Positions 1 to 6,485 of a stretch of 8,593 bases of DNA are shown here, piece by piece. The position numbers were made by a program, and so were the translations under genes. The DNA comes from Bacillota bacterium. GTDB lineage: Bacteria; Bacillota; Clostridia; Tissierellales; Peptoniphilaceae. Every line of letters begins with the position of its first letter. Position 1 is the stretch's first letter. The stretch covers positions 1 through 8,593 of the forward strand of contig JAEZZB010000121.1 in NCBI GenBank assembly GCA_023442495.1. Direction: 5' to 3'. The notes under the pieces are model-generated. The model worked only from the letters and a program-made list of their open reading frames with translations. It made no database searches and was not told where the DNA came from.

Positions 1-222
1 CATATACTTACAAAAGTATTTACAGATGCATATTTTCAAAAACAAGTAGAAAATATTAAATATAATCAACTTGTAACAAAATTGTCCTCAATTCAAAATA
101 CTTATTTGGAAGAAATACTATTAAGAATAGAAAAGATAAAAGAATTGACCAAGGTTAATGTAAATTTTCAACTCGCACTAGAAGATTTAATTTTTCTAAT
201 AATGAAAGCATATCAGGAGTAG
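1..222 (+). CDS. holB: DNA polymerase III subunit delta' (C-terminal fragment)
   Basis: The reading frame is open from base 1 to the TAG at 220-222 and gives the last 73 residues of a protein whose start lies outside the window. The segment is mostly helical, and its end reads VNVNFQLALEDLIFLI. This matches the conserved end of bacterial delta' subunits, where a helix rich in Lys, Glu and Arg is followed by a motif like NVNPQLxLE. Delta' is the rigid stator of the clamp loader that places the beta sliding clamp on primed DNA. A position just upstream of rsmI also fits, because many Firmicutes carry holB in this neighbourhood. Only two bases separate its stop from the rsmI ATG, and the rsmI Shine-Dalgarno lies inside its last codons, so the two genes are probably co-transcribed. 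The ATPase-like domains are not visible, so the call rests on a short C-terminal signature and on context. Confidence 0.72.
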   Translation, partial: HILTKVFTDAYFQKQVENIKYNQLVTKLSSIQNTYLEEILLRIEKIKELTKVNVNFQLALEDLIFLIMKAYQE

Positions 223-224
223 AA

Positions 225-1028
225 ATGATATATTTTGTAGCTACACCTATAGGTAATTTAGAAGATATAACATTAAGGGCTCTAAGAGTATTGAAAGAAT
301 CAGATATAATATATTGTGAAGATACTAGAAATACAAAGAGATTGCTTGATCATTATGAAATAAAGGCAAAACTTTATTCATATCATAAATTTAATGAACA
401 AAAAAGAGTAGATGAAATAATCAATCTTGCATTTAACAATGATATTTCTATAGTATCTGACGCGGGTATGCCTGGGATTTCAGATCCAGGAAATATTTTA
501 GTTCGCTCAATTATTGAAAATGATATTGCATACACTGTACTTCCTGGGGCAACAGCATTTGCAACAGCTTTGGTGTTATCAGGTTTTGATAATAGTGAAT
601 TTTCATTTTTAGGATTTTTACCAAGTAAAGCAGGCGACAGAAAGAAAGTGTTAGAGAATATAAAAAAAACAAGCATGACACAAATATTTTACGAATCTCC
701 TCATAGAATTTTTAATACTTTGAAAGAGATAAGTTTGATTATGCCTAATAGAAGAATTGCAGTTATTAGAGAGATTTCAAAAATCTATGAAGACGTAAAA
801 ATATTTACGGCGTCAGAATATAAAGATGTACAAATAATAGATAAAGGCGAAATAGTCGTATTACTTGATAGATCTGAAGAAGAAATTGAAATTACGGACG
901 ATTTTATAAAGATGAAATTAGAAGAAATTAGAAGTCAAGGCATACCGAATAAAATGGCTGTAAAACAAGTTTCAAAAGAATATAAAATAAGTAAAAATAG
1001 AGTATATGAAATTTCAATTAAAATATAA
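225..1028 (+). CDS. rsmI: 16S rRNA (cytidine(1402)-2'-O)-methyltransferase RsmI
   Basis: RsmI uses S-adenosylmethionine to methylate the ribose of C1402 in the decoding centre of 16S rRNA. It acts in the cytoplasm on the 30S subunit. The 267 residues are a normal length. They show the tetrapyrrole-methylase fold motifs in order: VATPIGNL at 5-12, the family signature CEDTRNTKRLL at 31-41, SYHKFNE at 52-58, VSDAGMPGISDPG at 77-89 (glycine-rich cofactor loop), VLPGATA at 105-111, FLGFLP at 128-133, YESPHR at 156-161 and REISKIYE at 182-189. The C-terminal part, from about residue 222, is the small helical domain with a helix-turn-helix-like end. AGGAG at 215-219 lies 5 nt before the ATG and supports this start. 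The gene follows the holB end by 2 nt and is closed by a strong terminator, so it is the last gene of its unit. All key motifs are intact. Confidence 0.96.
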   Translation: MIYFVATPIGNLEDITLRALRVLKESDIIYCEDTRNTKRLLDHYEIKAKLYSYHKFNEQKRVDEIINLAFNNDISIVSDAGMPGISDPGNILVRSIIENDIAYTVLPGATAFATALVLSGFDNSEFSFLGFLPSKAGDRKKVLENIKKTSMTQIFYESPHRIFNTLKEISLIMPNRRIAVIREISKIYEDVKIFTASEYKDVQIIDKGEIVVLLDRSEEEIEITDDFIKMKLEEIRSQGIPNKMAVKQVSKEYKISKNRVYEISIKI

Positions 1029-1030
1029 AA

Positions 1031-1066
1031 GCAAGAGATTAGTTTACTAATTTCTTACTTTTTTTT
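1031..1066 (+). terminator. Intrinsic terminator after rsmI
   Basis: The arms AAGAGATTAG (1033-1042) and CTAATTTCTT (1047-1056) form a 10-bp stem with one G-U pair and a TTTA loop. Eight Ts follow at 1059-1066. The structure starts 2 nt after the rsmI stop codon. It should end the holB-rsmI transcript and insulate glmM, whose promoter begins about 17 nt further on. Confidence 0.85.
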
Positions 1067-1082
1067 ATATATAATATGATTG

Positions 1083-1091
1083 TGATATAAT
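1083..1091 (+). promoter_or_regulatory. Extended -10 promoter for glmM
   Basis: TGATATAAT is a perfect extended -10 (TGn plus TATAAT at 1086-1091). No good -35 is present: at a spacing of 16-18 bp there is only the T/A-rich tail of the preceding terminator. Transcription would start near 1098, giving a leader of roughly 24 nt that contains AGGAGA at 1112-1117. It sits between the rsmI terminator and the glmM ATG, exactly where a promoter is needed. Confidence 0.7.
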
Positions 1092-1121
1092 GTAGAATAT
1101 AAATAATATCTAGGAGATTAT

Positions 1122-2465
1122 ATGAAATATTTCGGTACAGATGGCTTCAGAGGTGAAGCTAATATTGGATTAACAGTTAATCATGCATTTAAAATTGGTA
1201 GATTTTTAGGAAACTATTTTAAAAATGATAAAAAAGAATCAAAAATATTAATAGGAAAAGACACAAGAAGATCCAGCTATATGTTGGAATCAGCTTTAGC
1301 TGCAGGGATTACTTCAAGTGGTAGCGATGCATATTTATTGCATGTTACAACAACTCCAAGCGTTTCATATATAGCAAGAACTGAGGGATTTGATTGTGGA
1401 ATTATGATTTCTGCAAGTCACAATCCTTATTATGATAATGGAATAAAAATTATAGACGGACAAGGATACAAGCTTAAAGAAGAAGTTTTAGAAGATCTTG
1501 AAAGATATATTGACAGCGATGAAGATTATATACCACTTGCAAAAGGTGAAGAAATAGGAAGAACAGTTGACTATATTTTAGGTAGAAATAGATATATTGC
1601 TTATTTATCAACTGTAGTTACAAAATCATTCAAAGACGTAAAAGTTTTAGTAGATGCGTCAAATGGTGCAGCATACCAAATATCTAAAAATATTTTCGAT
1701 ATTTTAGGAGCTGATGTTGAAATGATGAATAATAAACCTGATGGATTCAATATCAATCTAAATGCGGGATCTACTCATATTGAAAATTTAGCTCAAAAAG
1801 TTAAAGAGGGCGACTACGATTTAGGAATTGCTTATGATGGTGATGCAGATAGATGTCTAGCAGTTGACGAAAATGGAAATATAATTTCTGGCGATCATAT
1901 CATCTTTATATTTGCTAAGATGTTAAAAGAAAATGGTGAATTAAACAAAAATATTGCAGTTACTACAATTATGTCAAACTTAGGATTATATAAAGCTTTT
2001 GATAGAGAGGGAATTGAATACATCAAGACACAAGTAGGAGACAAATATGTTTCTGAAGAAATTAAAGAAAATGGATATAGCGTAGGTGGAGAACAATCAG
2101 GTCACATTATTTTAACAAAATATGCAACAACTGGAGATGGAATTTTAACTTCACTAAAACTTATCGAAGCTATGGTAAAACAAAAAATGCCATTATCACT
2201 TATGGTTAAGGACATAACCATATTCCCACAAGTTCTTAAAAATGTAAGAGTTAAGGATAAAAACACTGTATTAAATGATGAAGAAATATTAAAAGCGATT
2301 GATAATATTAGTGATGAGCTAGGAGATAGCGGCAGAATATTAGTTAGACCTTCAGGCACAGAACCAGTTATTAGAATAATGCTTGAAGCAGAAAATGAAG
2401 ATATATGTAATAAACATATTGAAACTGTAAGTAAAATTATAGAAGATAAAGGGTATGCGAATTAA
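1122..2465 (+). CDS. glmM: Phosphoglucosamine mutase GlmM
   Basis: GlmM interconverts glucosamine-6-phosphate and glucosamine-1-phosphate. This cytoplasmic step leads to UDP-GlcNAc for peptidoglycan and other cell-wall polymers. At 447 residues it has the usual length for the alpha-D-phosphohexomutase superfamily. The start KYFGTDGFRGEAN (2-14) and GKDTRRSS (45-52) are typical of GlmM. The phosphoserine loop ISASHNP (96-102) puts the catalytic serine at residue 99. The metal-binding loop DGDADR is at 239-244, the sugar-binding loop GGEQSGH at 322-328, and the phosphate-binding loop RPSGTEP at 409-415. All four active-site loops are intact, so the enzyme should be active once Ser99 is phosphorylated. 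AGGAGA at 1112-1117 supports the start. It heads a unit with its own promoter, and degV follows after 12 nt. No glmS or riboswitch is in view. Confidence 0.97.
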   Translation: MKYFGTDGFRGEANIGLTVNHAFKIGRFLGNYFKNDKKESKILIGKDTRRSSYMLESALAAGITSSGSDAYLLHVTTTPSVSYIARTEGFDCGIMISASHNPYYDNGIKIIDGQGYKLKEEVLEDLERYIDSDEDYIPLAKGEEIGRTVDYILGRNRYIAYLSTVVTKSFKDVKVLVDASNGAAYQISKNIFDILGADVEMMNNKPDGFNINLNAGSTHIENLAQKVKEGDYDLGIAYDGDADRCLAVDENGNIISGDHIIFIFAKMLKENGELNKNIAVTTIMSNLGLYKAFDREGIEYIKTQVGDKYVSEEIKENGYSVGGEQSGHIILTKYATTGDGILTSLKLIEAMVKQKMPLSLMVKDITIFPQVLKNVRVKDKNTVLNDEEILKAIDNISDELGDSGRILVRPSGTEPVIRIMLEAENEDICNKHIETVSKIIEDKGYAN

Positions 2466-2477
2466 TAGGGGAAGTTT

Positions 2478-3311
2478 ATGACTAGAATTATAGTAGTAGA
2501 TTCGTGTGCTGAATTTAATGATGAAATGCTTGCACAAAACAATTACAAAAGAGTACCATTTTTTATAGATGTAAATGGAAAATATTTAATGGCAGATCCA
2601 GAAATGGATATTGATTTATTACTTAAGGATATCAAAGAAACTAAAGATGTAACAAGAACTGCTGCGCCTACACCTGAATCATTTTATGAAGCTGGTAAAG
2701 GATATGATGAAGTTTTTTATGTAACGATAACCTCAAAATTGTCTACAACATATAACAATGCACATATTGCAAAAACTATGTTGGAAGAAGAAAACCCAAA
2801 TGTTAAAGTGCATGTTTTCGACTCAAAATCTGCGGCTTGTGGAGAAACTCTTATAGTTGAGATGATCCAAAAAGGTCTTAAAGAAAATGACACATTTGAA
2901 AAAATAGTTTCAGATGTTGAAGCAAAATTAAAAGATATGCAGACGGTATTTGTACTTGATGATATAAGTACATTAGTAAAAAATGGAAGAATTTCTAAAC
3001 TTAAAGGATTTCTAGCTTCAAAATTGTCTATTATATCAATTTCAGTTGGTGTAGACGGAGAAATAGATGTACGACATCAAGCTAGAGGTGTTAAAAATGC
3101 ATTGTTAAAAACTGTCGAAACATTTGGTGAGGTTTCAGATTCATTTAGCGATAAAATTTTATATATAACACATGTTAAAAATGAAGAAAGAGCAATTGCG
3201 TTGACAGATTTAGCTCTTAAGAAATATGATTTTAAGGGTGCAAAAATTTTTGAAGCAACCGGTCTGTCAACAGTGTATGCGAATAGAAATGGATTAGTAA
3301 TGGCGTTTTAG
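2478..3311 (+). CDS. DegV family (FakB-like) lipid-binding protein
   Basis: DegV-family proteins bind a fatty acid in a buried pocket. Characterised FakB members present it to the kinase FakA for acyl-phosphate formation. The 277 residues are typical. Family landmarks are visible: VVDSCAEF at 6-13, the TAAPTPESF segment at 61-69 (usually closer to TSQPSP), ITSKLSTTYNNA at 84-95, the VFDSKSAACGE stretch at 113-123, and LVKNGRISKLKG at 166-177 (the usual G-R-I/L region). The C-terminus ends TGLSTVYANRNGLVMAF and lacks the HxGPGA segment found in many FakB proteins. It therefore belongs to a divergent branch whose ligand or partner may differ. The Shine-Dalgarno GGGGA at 2468-2472 lies 5 nt before the ATG. 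It lies 12 nt after glmM and 1 nt before the next gene, so co-transcription is likely. No fakA is in view, so the exact role is uncertain. Confidence 0.88.
   Translation: MTRIIVVDSCAEFNDEMLAQNNYKRVPFFIDVNGKYLMADPEMDIDLLLKDIKETKDVTRTAAPTPESFYEAGKGYDEVFYVTITSKLSTTYNNAHIAKTMLEEENPNVKVHVFDSKSAACGETLIVEMIQKGLKENDTFEKIVSDVEAKLKDMQTVFVLDDISTLVKNGRISKLKGFLASKLSIISISVGVDGEIDVRHQARGVKNALLKTVETFGEVSDSFSDKILYITHVKNEERAIALTDLALKKYDFKGAKIFEATGLSTVYANRNGLVMAF
3201..3230 (+). promoter_or_regulatory. Possible internal promoter at the 3' end of degV
   Basis: TTGACA at 3201-3206 is a perfect -35 hexamer. After 18 bp comes TATGAT (3225-3230), a five-of-six -10. Transcription would start near 3237, about 76 nt before the solute-binding protein ATG. 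Caution: TTGACA also occurs inside genes at 1510, 6137 and 7042 without a properly placed -10, so chance in AT-rich DNA cannot be excluded. This is inferred from sequence only. Confidence 0.4.
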
Positions 3312-3312
3312 A

Positions 3313-4971
3313 ATGAGAAAAATAAAAAAAGTATATATTATATTATTTTTATGTATAATATTTGTGTTAGTAATGAATTTCATTCCAAATAAAAAAAATT
3401 CATATAATAAAAATTCTAATTATATAGTCAATCCTCATGAAGTAACAGGAACTGATGTTTTAAGAATTGCAGTACCTATAGATGAAAATCCTTTAAATCC
3501 ATTTTATAGTGATTCAAGCAAGATTTCATCTCTTACAAAACTTTTACATTCTTCATTATTATACAAGGATGAAAATAATAATATTGTAACGAATCTTGCT
3601 AAAGATTATTGGCATGAAGATGGGGGAAAGACTATTGCCGTAATAATTAGAGATGATATTAAATTTCCAAGTGGAAAAAAACTTGATGCGAATGATGTTA
3701 AAAGAACCTTTGAAATATTAGCTGATCCAAGTTATGAAGGGAAATATTCTTCTTATGTGGATAATATTGAAGGTTATTATCTTTATAAACTAAATAAAAC
3801 AAAAAATTTAGCTGGTATAGAAGTGCTTGGAAACAATTACTTAAAATTTAAATTTAATGTAGTTGATTTCTCAAATATAAATTCGCTTACTTTTCCAATA
3901 ATAGAAATTTTAGAAGATGATTATAAATATGGAGATTTGGGTAATCTAAAAAAGTATGAATATATAGATGGTCTTGGAATATATAAAGTGACTTCTAGAC
4001 AAGACGATAAAGTAGTAATTGAGCTTAAAAAAGGAAATGACGATATAAAAGTTAAAAAGATAGAATTTACTTTTTTAGATGATACAACAGCGATTAATAA
4101 ATACAAAAATGGGCAGATAGATATAGTATATGGATTTGCAAATAATGCAAAAATTTTTGCTGACATAGATGAAAGAACTATGCAATATTCATATACTATA
4201 AATCATGAATCAGGTTACTACTATTTCTTAGGTTTTAATCAAAATAGCAAACTATTTAGTATGGAAGAATATAGACGATCACTTAGAGATAGTATTGATA
4301 TTAAAAAGACGATAGAAATGAATTATCCGGCAGAAATGTTTAATTTTTCAGATATTCCAGTATTTAAGAATTCGTGGTTTAATGAAAATAAGGTTGATTA
4401 TAAAAAGGAAAAAAATTTATCTGATTTAATAGAGCAGGACAAAGAAGAATTAAGCGATTTATTTGTTGGTGATAAAATAAATTTAAAACTAATAGCTTTA
4501 GAAGATGATGAATTTTTCAAGAATATAGCACAAAATTTGAAAGATCAAATAGAAAATGAGTATATTAGTTTAGAAATATCATATTTATCCAGTCAAGATA
4601 TGTATAAAGCCTTAAATGGAGATATTGAATTTGATTTGTTTGTATCACAAAGACTTTTAGATGATATACCAAATCAAGTTTTACAAGACAGTTATCCTGT
4701 TGAAAAACAATACAATATCAATACTCAGGCTAAAAAAAGTTTTTATTATATTTTGGAAATGATAAAAGAAAACAAAGATGATGAAGATATTCAAATAATG
4801 ACTAGACAATGGAAAGAAAATTTTTATATCATAGCACCATATACTGTACTTGCTACAGAGAATACTAGCAATATTATCAATAATAGAGTTAAGAATATAT
4901 ATATTAATGAATTTGTAGGAATTGATTATATTGAAAATCTTAGAAGAATAGAGTTAGATTATGTGCTATAA
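3313..4971 (+). CDS. Membrane-anchored family-5 (oligopeptide-type) solute-binding protein, orphan
   Basis: The protein (552 residues) has a basic start (MRKIKK), one hydrophobic segment at about 7-24, and then an extracytoplasmic domain related to the SBP_bac_5 family (OppA/DppA type). Supporting stretches are VLRIAVPIDENPLNPF at 49-64, LLYKDENNNIVTNLAKDYW at 82-100, IRDDIKFPSGKKLDANDVK at 112-130 (the family's V+F.dG..ltA.DV pattern), YKNGQIDIVYG at 264-274, and LGFNQNSKLF...YRRSLRDSID at 306-329 (the usual ..FN...p+.d.R.A...aiD). The second half is more divergent. No lipobox is present: Cys14 lies inside the hydrophobic core after LFL, so I expect an uncleaved membrane anchor. No permease or ATPase gene adjoins it, so it may lend its ligand to a distant transporter or act as a sensor. 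The start has no clear Shine-Dalgarno. The ATG follows the degV stop by 1 nt, which suggests coupled translation. The ligand is unknown. Confidence 0.82.
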   Translation: MRKIKKVYIILFLCIIFVLVMNFIPNKKNSYNKNSNYIVNPHEVTGTDVLRIAVPIDENPLNPFYSDSSKISSLTKLLHSSLLYKDENNNIVTNLAKDYWHEDGGKTIAVIIRDDIKFPSGKKLDANDVKRTFEILADPSYEGKYSSYVDNIEGYYLYKLNKTKNLAGIEVLGNNYLKFKFNVVDFSNINSLTFPIIEILEDDYKYGDLGNLKKYEYIDGLGIYKVTSRQDDKVVIELKKGNDDIKVKKIEFTFLDDTTAINKYKNGQIDIVYGFANNAKIFADIDERTMQYSYTINHESGYYYFLGFNQNSKLFSMEEYRRSLRDSIDIKKTIEMNYPAEMFNFSDIPVFKNSWFNENKVDYKKEKNLSDLIEQDKEELSDLFVGDKINLKLIALEDDEFFKNIAQNLKDQIENEYISLEISYLSSQDMYKALNGDIEFDLFVSQRLLDDIPNQVLQDSYPVEKQYNINTQAKKSFYYILEMIKENKDDEDIQIMTRQWKENFYIIAPYTVLATENTSNIINNRVKNIYINEFVGIDYIENLRRIELDYVL

Positions 4972-4972
4972 T
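4964..4972 (+). promoter_or_regulatory. Extended -10 promoter for tig
   Basis: TGCTATAAT is a perfect extended -10 (TATAAT at 4967-4972). It overlaps the last codons and TAA stop of the solute-binding protein gene. No recognisable -35 lies at 16-18 bp. A start near 4979 gives a leader of about 29 nt with GGAGG at 4999-5003 before the tig ATG. I see no terminator between the two genes, so read-through from upstream would add to this promoter. Confidence 0.65.
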
Positions 4973-5007
4973 ATAAAAATGCAATAAATAGATAAAGTGG
5001 AGGAAAA

Positions 5008-6348
5008 ATGGCAAAGTTAGTGTCACATGAAAATAATAAGGCAGTATTTACAGAAGTAGTATCATATGCAGATTTTAAAGAAAGTCTAAAAGAAGCATAT
5101 AAGCAAAATAAACATAGATTTAATATTCATGGTTTTAGAAAAGGAAAAGCTCCTAGAGCAATTATTGAAGCAAACTATGGTAAAGATGTATTTTGGAATG
5201 ATGCATTAGATTTATTATTACCTGATATGTATGAAAAATCTATTGATGAATTAAAATTAGAACCAGTTTCAAGACCAAAAGTAGATGTCGAAGAAATGAT
5301 AGAAGAAGGAAAAGACATAGAAGTTAAATTTGAAGTTGAAACTTATCCAGATATTAAACTTGCAGATTATTCAAATATTGAAGTTGAAGAATTATCAAAA
5401 GATGTAGATGAATCTTTAGTAGATGCTAGAATTCAAGAAGAAATCGAAAAAAATAAAATATTAAAACCGGTTGAAAGAGAAATTCAAATTGGAGATTTAG
5501 TAAATATTGATTTTGAAGGTTTTAAAAATGATGTAGCCTTTGAAGGTGGAAAAGCTGAAAATTATGAATTAAAGATTGGTTCAAATACATTTATTCCAGG
5601 ATTTGAAGAAGGTTTAATTGGAAAAAACAAAGGGGAAGAATTAGATTTAAATATTACATTCCCAGAAGATTATCAAGCTGAAGATTTAAAGGGACAAGAA
5701 GTAGTATTTAAAGTTAAAATTAATGATATAGTAGAAGAAATCTTCCCGGAACTTGATGATGATTTTGTAATGGATGTGTCTGAATTTGATACAGTTGATG
5801 AATACAAAAACTCAATAAGAGAAGAATTACAAAAGAAATTAGATGAAAACAATGAAATTAAAGTAGAAAATACAGTTTTAGATGAAGTTGTAAAAAGAAC
5901 AGAATTTGAAGTACCACAGGCAATGGTAGAAGAACAATTACATGATGAATTACATGAATATGAACATCAACTAAGCCATATGGGATTAGATATGAAGACA
6001 TATTTATCAATCACAAATTCAACTGAGGAAGATTTAAAAGAACAATTAAGAGAAAGAGCAATTAATAAAGTTAAAATGCAAGTTATCTTAGACAAGCTTG
6101 TAGAAAATAATAATTATGAAGTTTCTGAAGAAGAAATTGACAAAGAATATAATGATGCCATGAAACAATATGGTAAAGAAGGCGATGAAGAATTTAAGAA
6201 ATTATTAAAAGCTCAAGCTGATGAAGAACAAGTAAAGAAAGTAATTCAAAGAAGAAAAGCAATAGATGCTTTAGTAGAAAATGTAGTATTTGTTGAAAAT
6301 AAAGAAGATGAAAAAGCAGAAGATAAGGAATCTTCTGATAAAGAATAA
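5008..6348 (+). CDS. tig: Trigger factor (ribosome-associated chaperone and prolyl isomerase)
   Basis: Trigger factor docks at the ribosomal exit tunnel and shields nascent chains. The 446 residues show all three domains. The N-terminal ribosome-binding domain (about 1-115) carries the docking loop GFRKGKAPR at 42-50. The FKBP-type peptidyl-prolyl isomerase domain (about 160-243) contains GDLVNIDFEGF at 162-172, FIPGFEEGLIGKNKGE at 195-210 and the DYQAEDLKGQEVVFKVKI region at 221-238. The long helical C-terminal cradle runs from about 250 to 430. The last 17 residues are a highly charged, mostly acidic tail, common in this family. The strong Shine-Dalgarno GGAGG (4999-5003) supports the start. 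The gene probably has its own promoter overlapping the previous stop codon, and a hairpin follows it. Position before clpP-clpX-lon is the common Firmicutes/Clostridia arrangement and groups co-translational folding with ATP-dependent proteolysis. Confidence 0.97.
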   Translation: MAKLVSHENNKAVFTEVVSYADFKESLKEAYKQNKHRFNIHGFRKGKAPRAIIEANYGKDVFWNDALDLLLPDMYEKSIDELKLEPVSRPKVDVEEMIEEGKDIEVKFEVETYPDIKLADYSNIEVEELSKDVDESLVDARIQEEIEKNKILKPVEREIQIGDLVNIDFEGFKNDVAFEGGKAENYELKIGSNTFIPGFEEGLIGKNKGEELDLNITFPEDYQAEDLKGQEVVFKVKINDIVEEIFPELDDDFVMDVSEFDTVDEYKNSIREELQKKLDENNEIKVENTVLDEVVKRTEFEVPQAMVEEQLHDELHEYEHQLSHMGLDMKTYLSITNSTEEDLKEQLRERAINKVKMQVILDKLVENNNYEVSEEEIDKEYNDAMKQYGKEGDEEFKKLLKAQADEEQVKKVIQRRKAIDALVENVVFVENKEDEKAEDKESSDKE

Positions 6349-6374
6349 AATAAATAGGGTATAGATTATTTACC

Positions 6375-6420
6375 TAGAATGAGGATTGGGAAATTTGAAT
6401 GATTTCCCTTTCTATTTTAT
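6375..6420 (+). terminator. Moderate intrinsic terminator between tig and clpP
   Basis: GGGAAAT (6388-6394) pairs with ATTTCCC (6402-6408), with a T-G wobble closing a 5-nt loop. An outer helix of TAGAA (6375-6379) with TTCTA (6410-6414) is possible across an asymmetric internal loop. The downstream tract TTTCTATTTT is T-rich but interrupted, so termination is probably partial and some tig transcripts may continue into clpP. Confidence 0.55.
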
Positions 6421-6436
6421 TCATATTTTCAACAAA

Positions 6437-6472
6437 TTTATGAGATATATCTTATTAAAGTATTATATATAA
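6437..6472 (+). promoter_or_regulatory. clpP leader with imperfect palindrome and probable promoter
   Basis: This AT-rich stretch lies between the tig terminator and the clpP Shine-Dalgarno (AGGAGG, 6475-6480). It contains a perfect 10-bp palindrome AGATATATCT (6443-6452) that extends imperfectly to 6437-6458 (9 of 11 symmetric pairs match). Possible -10 sequences are TATTAA (6453-6458) and TATTAT (6461-6466), neither with a good -35. A promoter is expected here because a terminator precedes it, but I cannot place it exactly. No CtsR heptad repeat (GGTCAAA type) and no CIRCE inverted repeat is visible. Confidence 0.35.
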
Positions 6473-6485
6473 ATAGGAGGTAAAT

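Noticed and set aside
383..676. Open reading frame on the minus strand inside rsmI
   Set aside because: It lies wholly opposite a gene with clear conserved motifs, has no recognisable domain, and reflects AT-rich codon use on the other strand.
2102..2537. Two minus-strand open frames across the end of glmM and the start of degV
   Set aside because: They are opposite well-supported genes, have no ribosome-binding site I can see, and have low-complexity hydrophobic translations typical of antisense shadows.
3346..3354. Lipobox around Cys14 of the solute-binding protein
   Set aside because: Residues before the cysteine are LFL, with no small residue at -1, and the hydrophobic segment continues for about ten residues after it, so signal peptidase II cleavage is unlikely.
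3921..4166. Minus-strand open frame inside the solute-binding protein gene
   Set aside because: Antisense shadow without family features or start signals.
4931..4972. TTGAAA at 4931-4936 as the -35 of the tig promoter
   Set aside because: The spacing to TATAAT is 30 bp, well outside the 16-18 bp range.
6137..6153. TTGACA followed by TATAAT inside tig
   Set aside because: The two hexamers are only 5 bp apart, far too close to be one promoter, and they lie within tig coding sequence.
6349..6485. CtsR box or CIRCE element upstream of clpP
   Set aside because: No GGTCAAA-type heptad repeat and no TTAGCACTC/GAGTGCTAA inverted repeat could be found on either strand.
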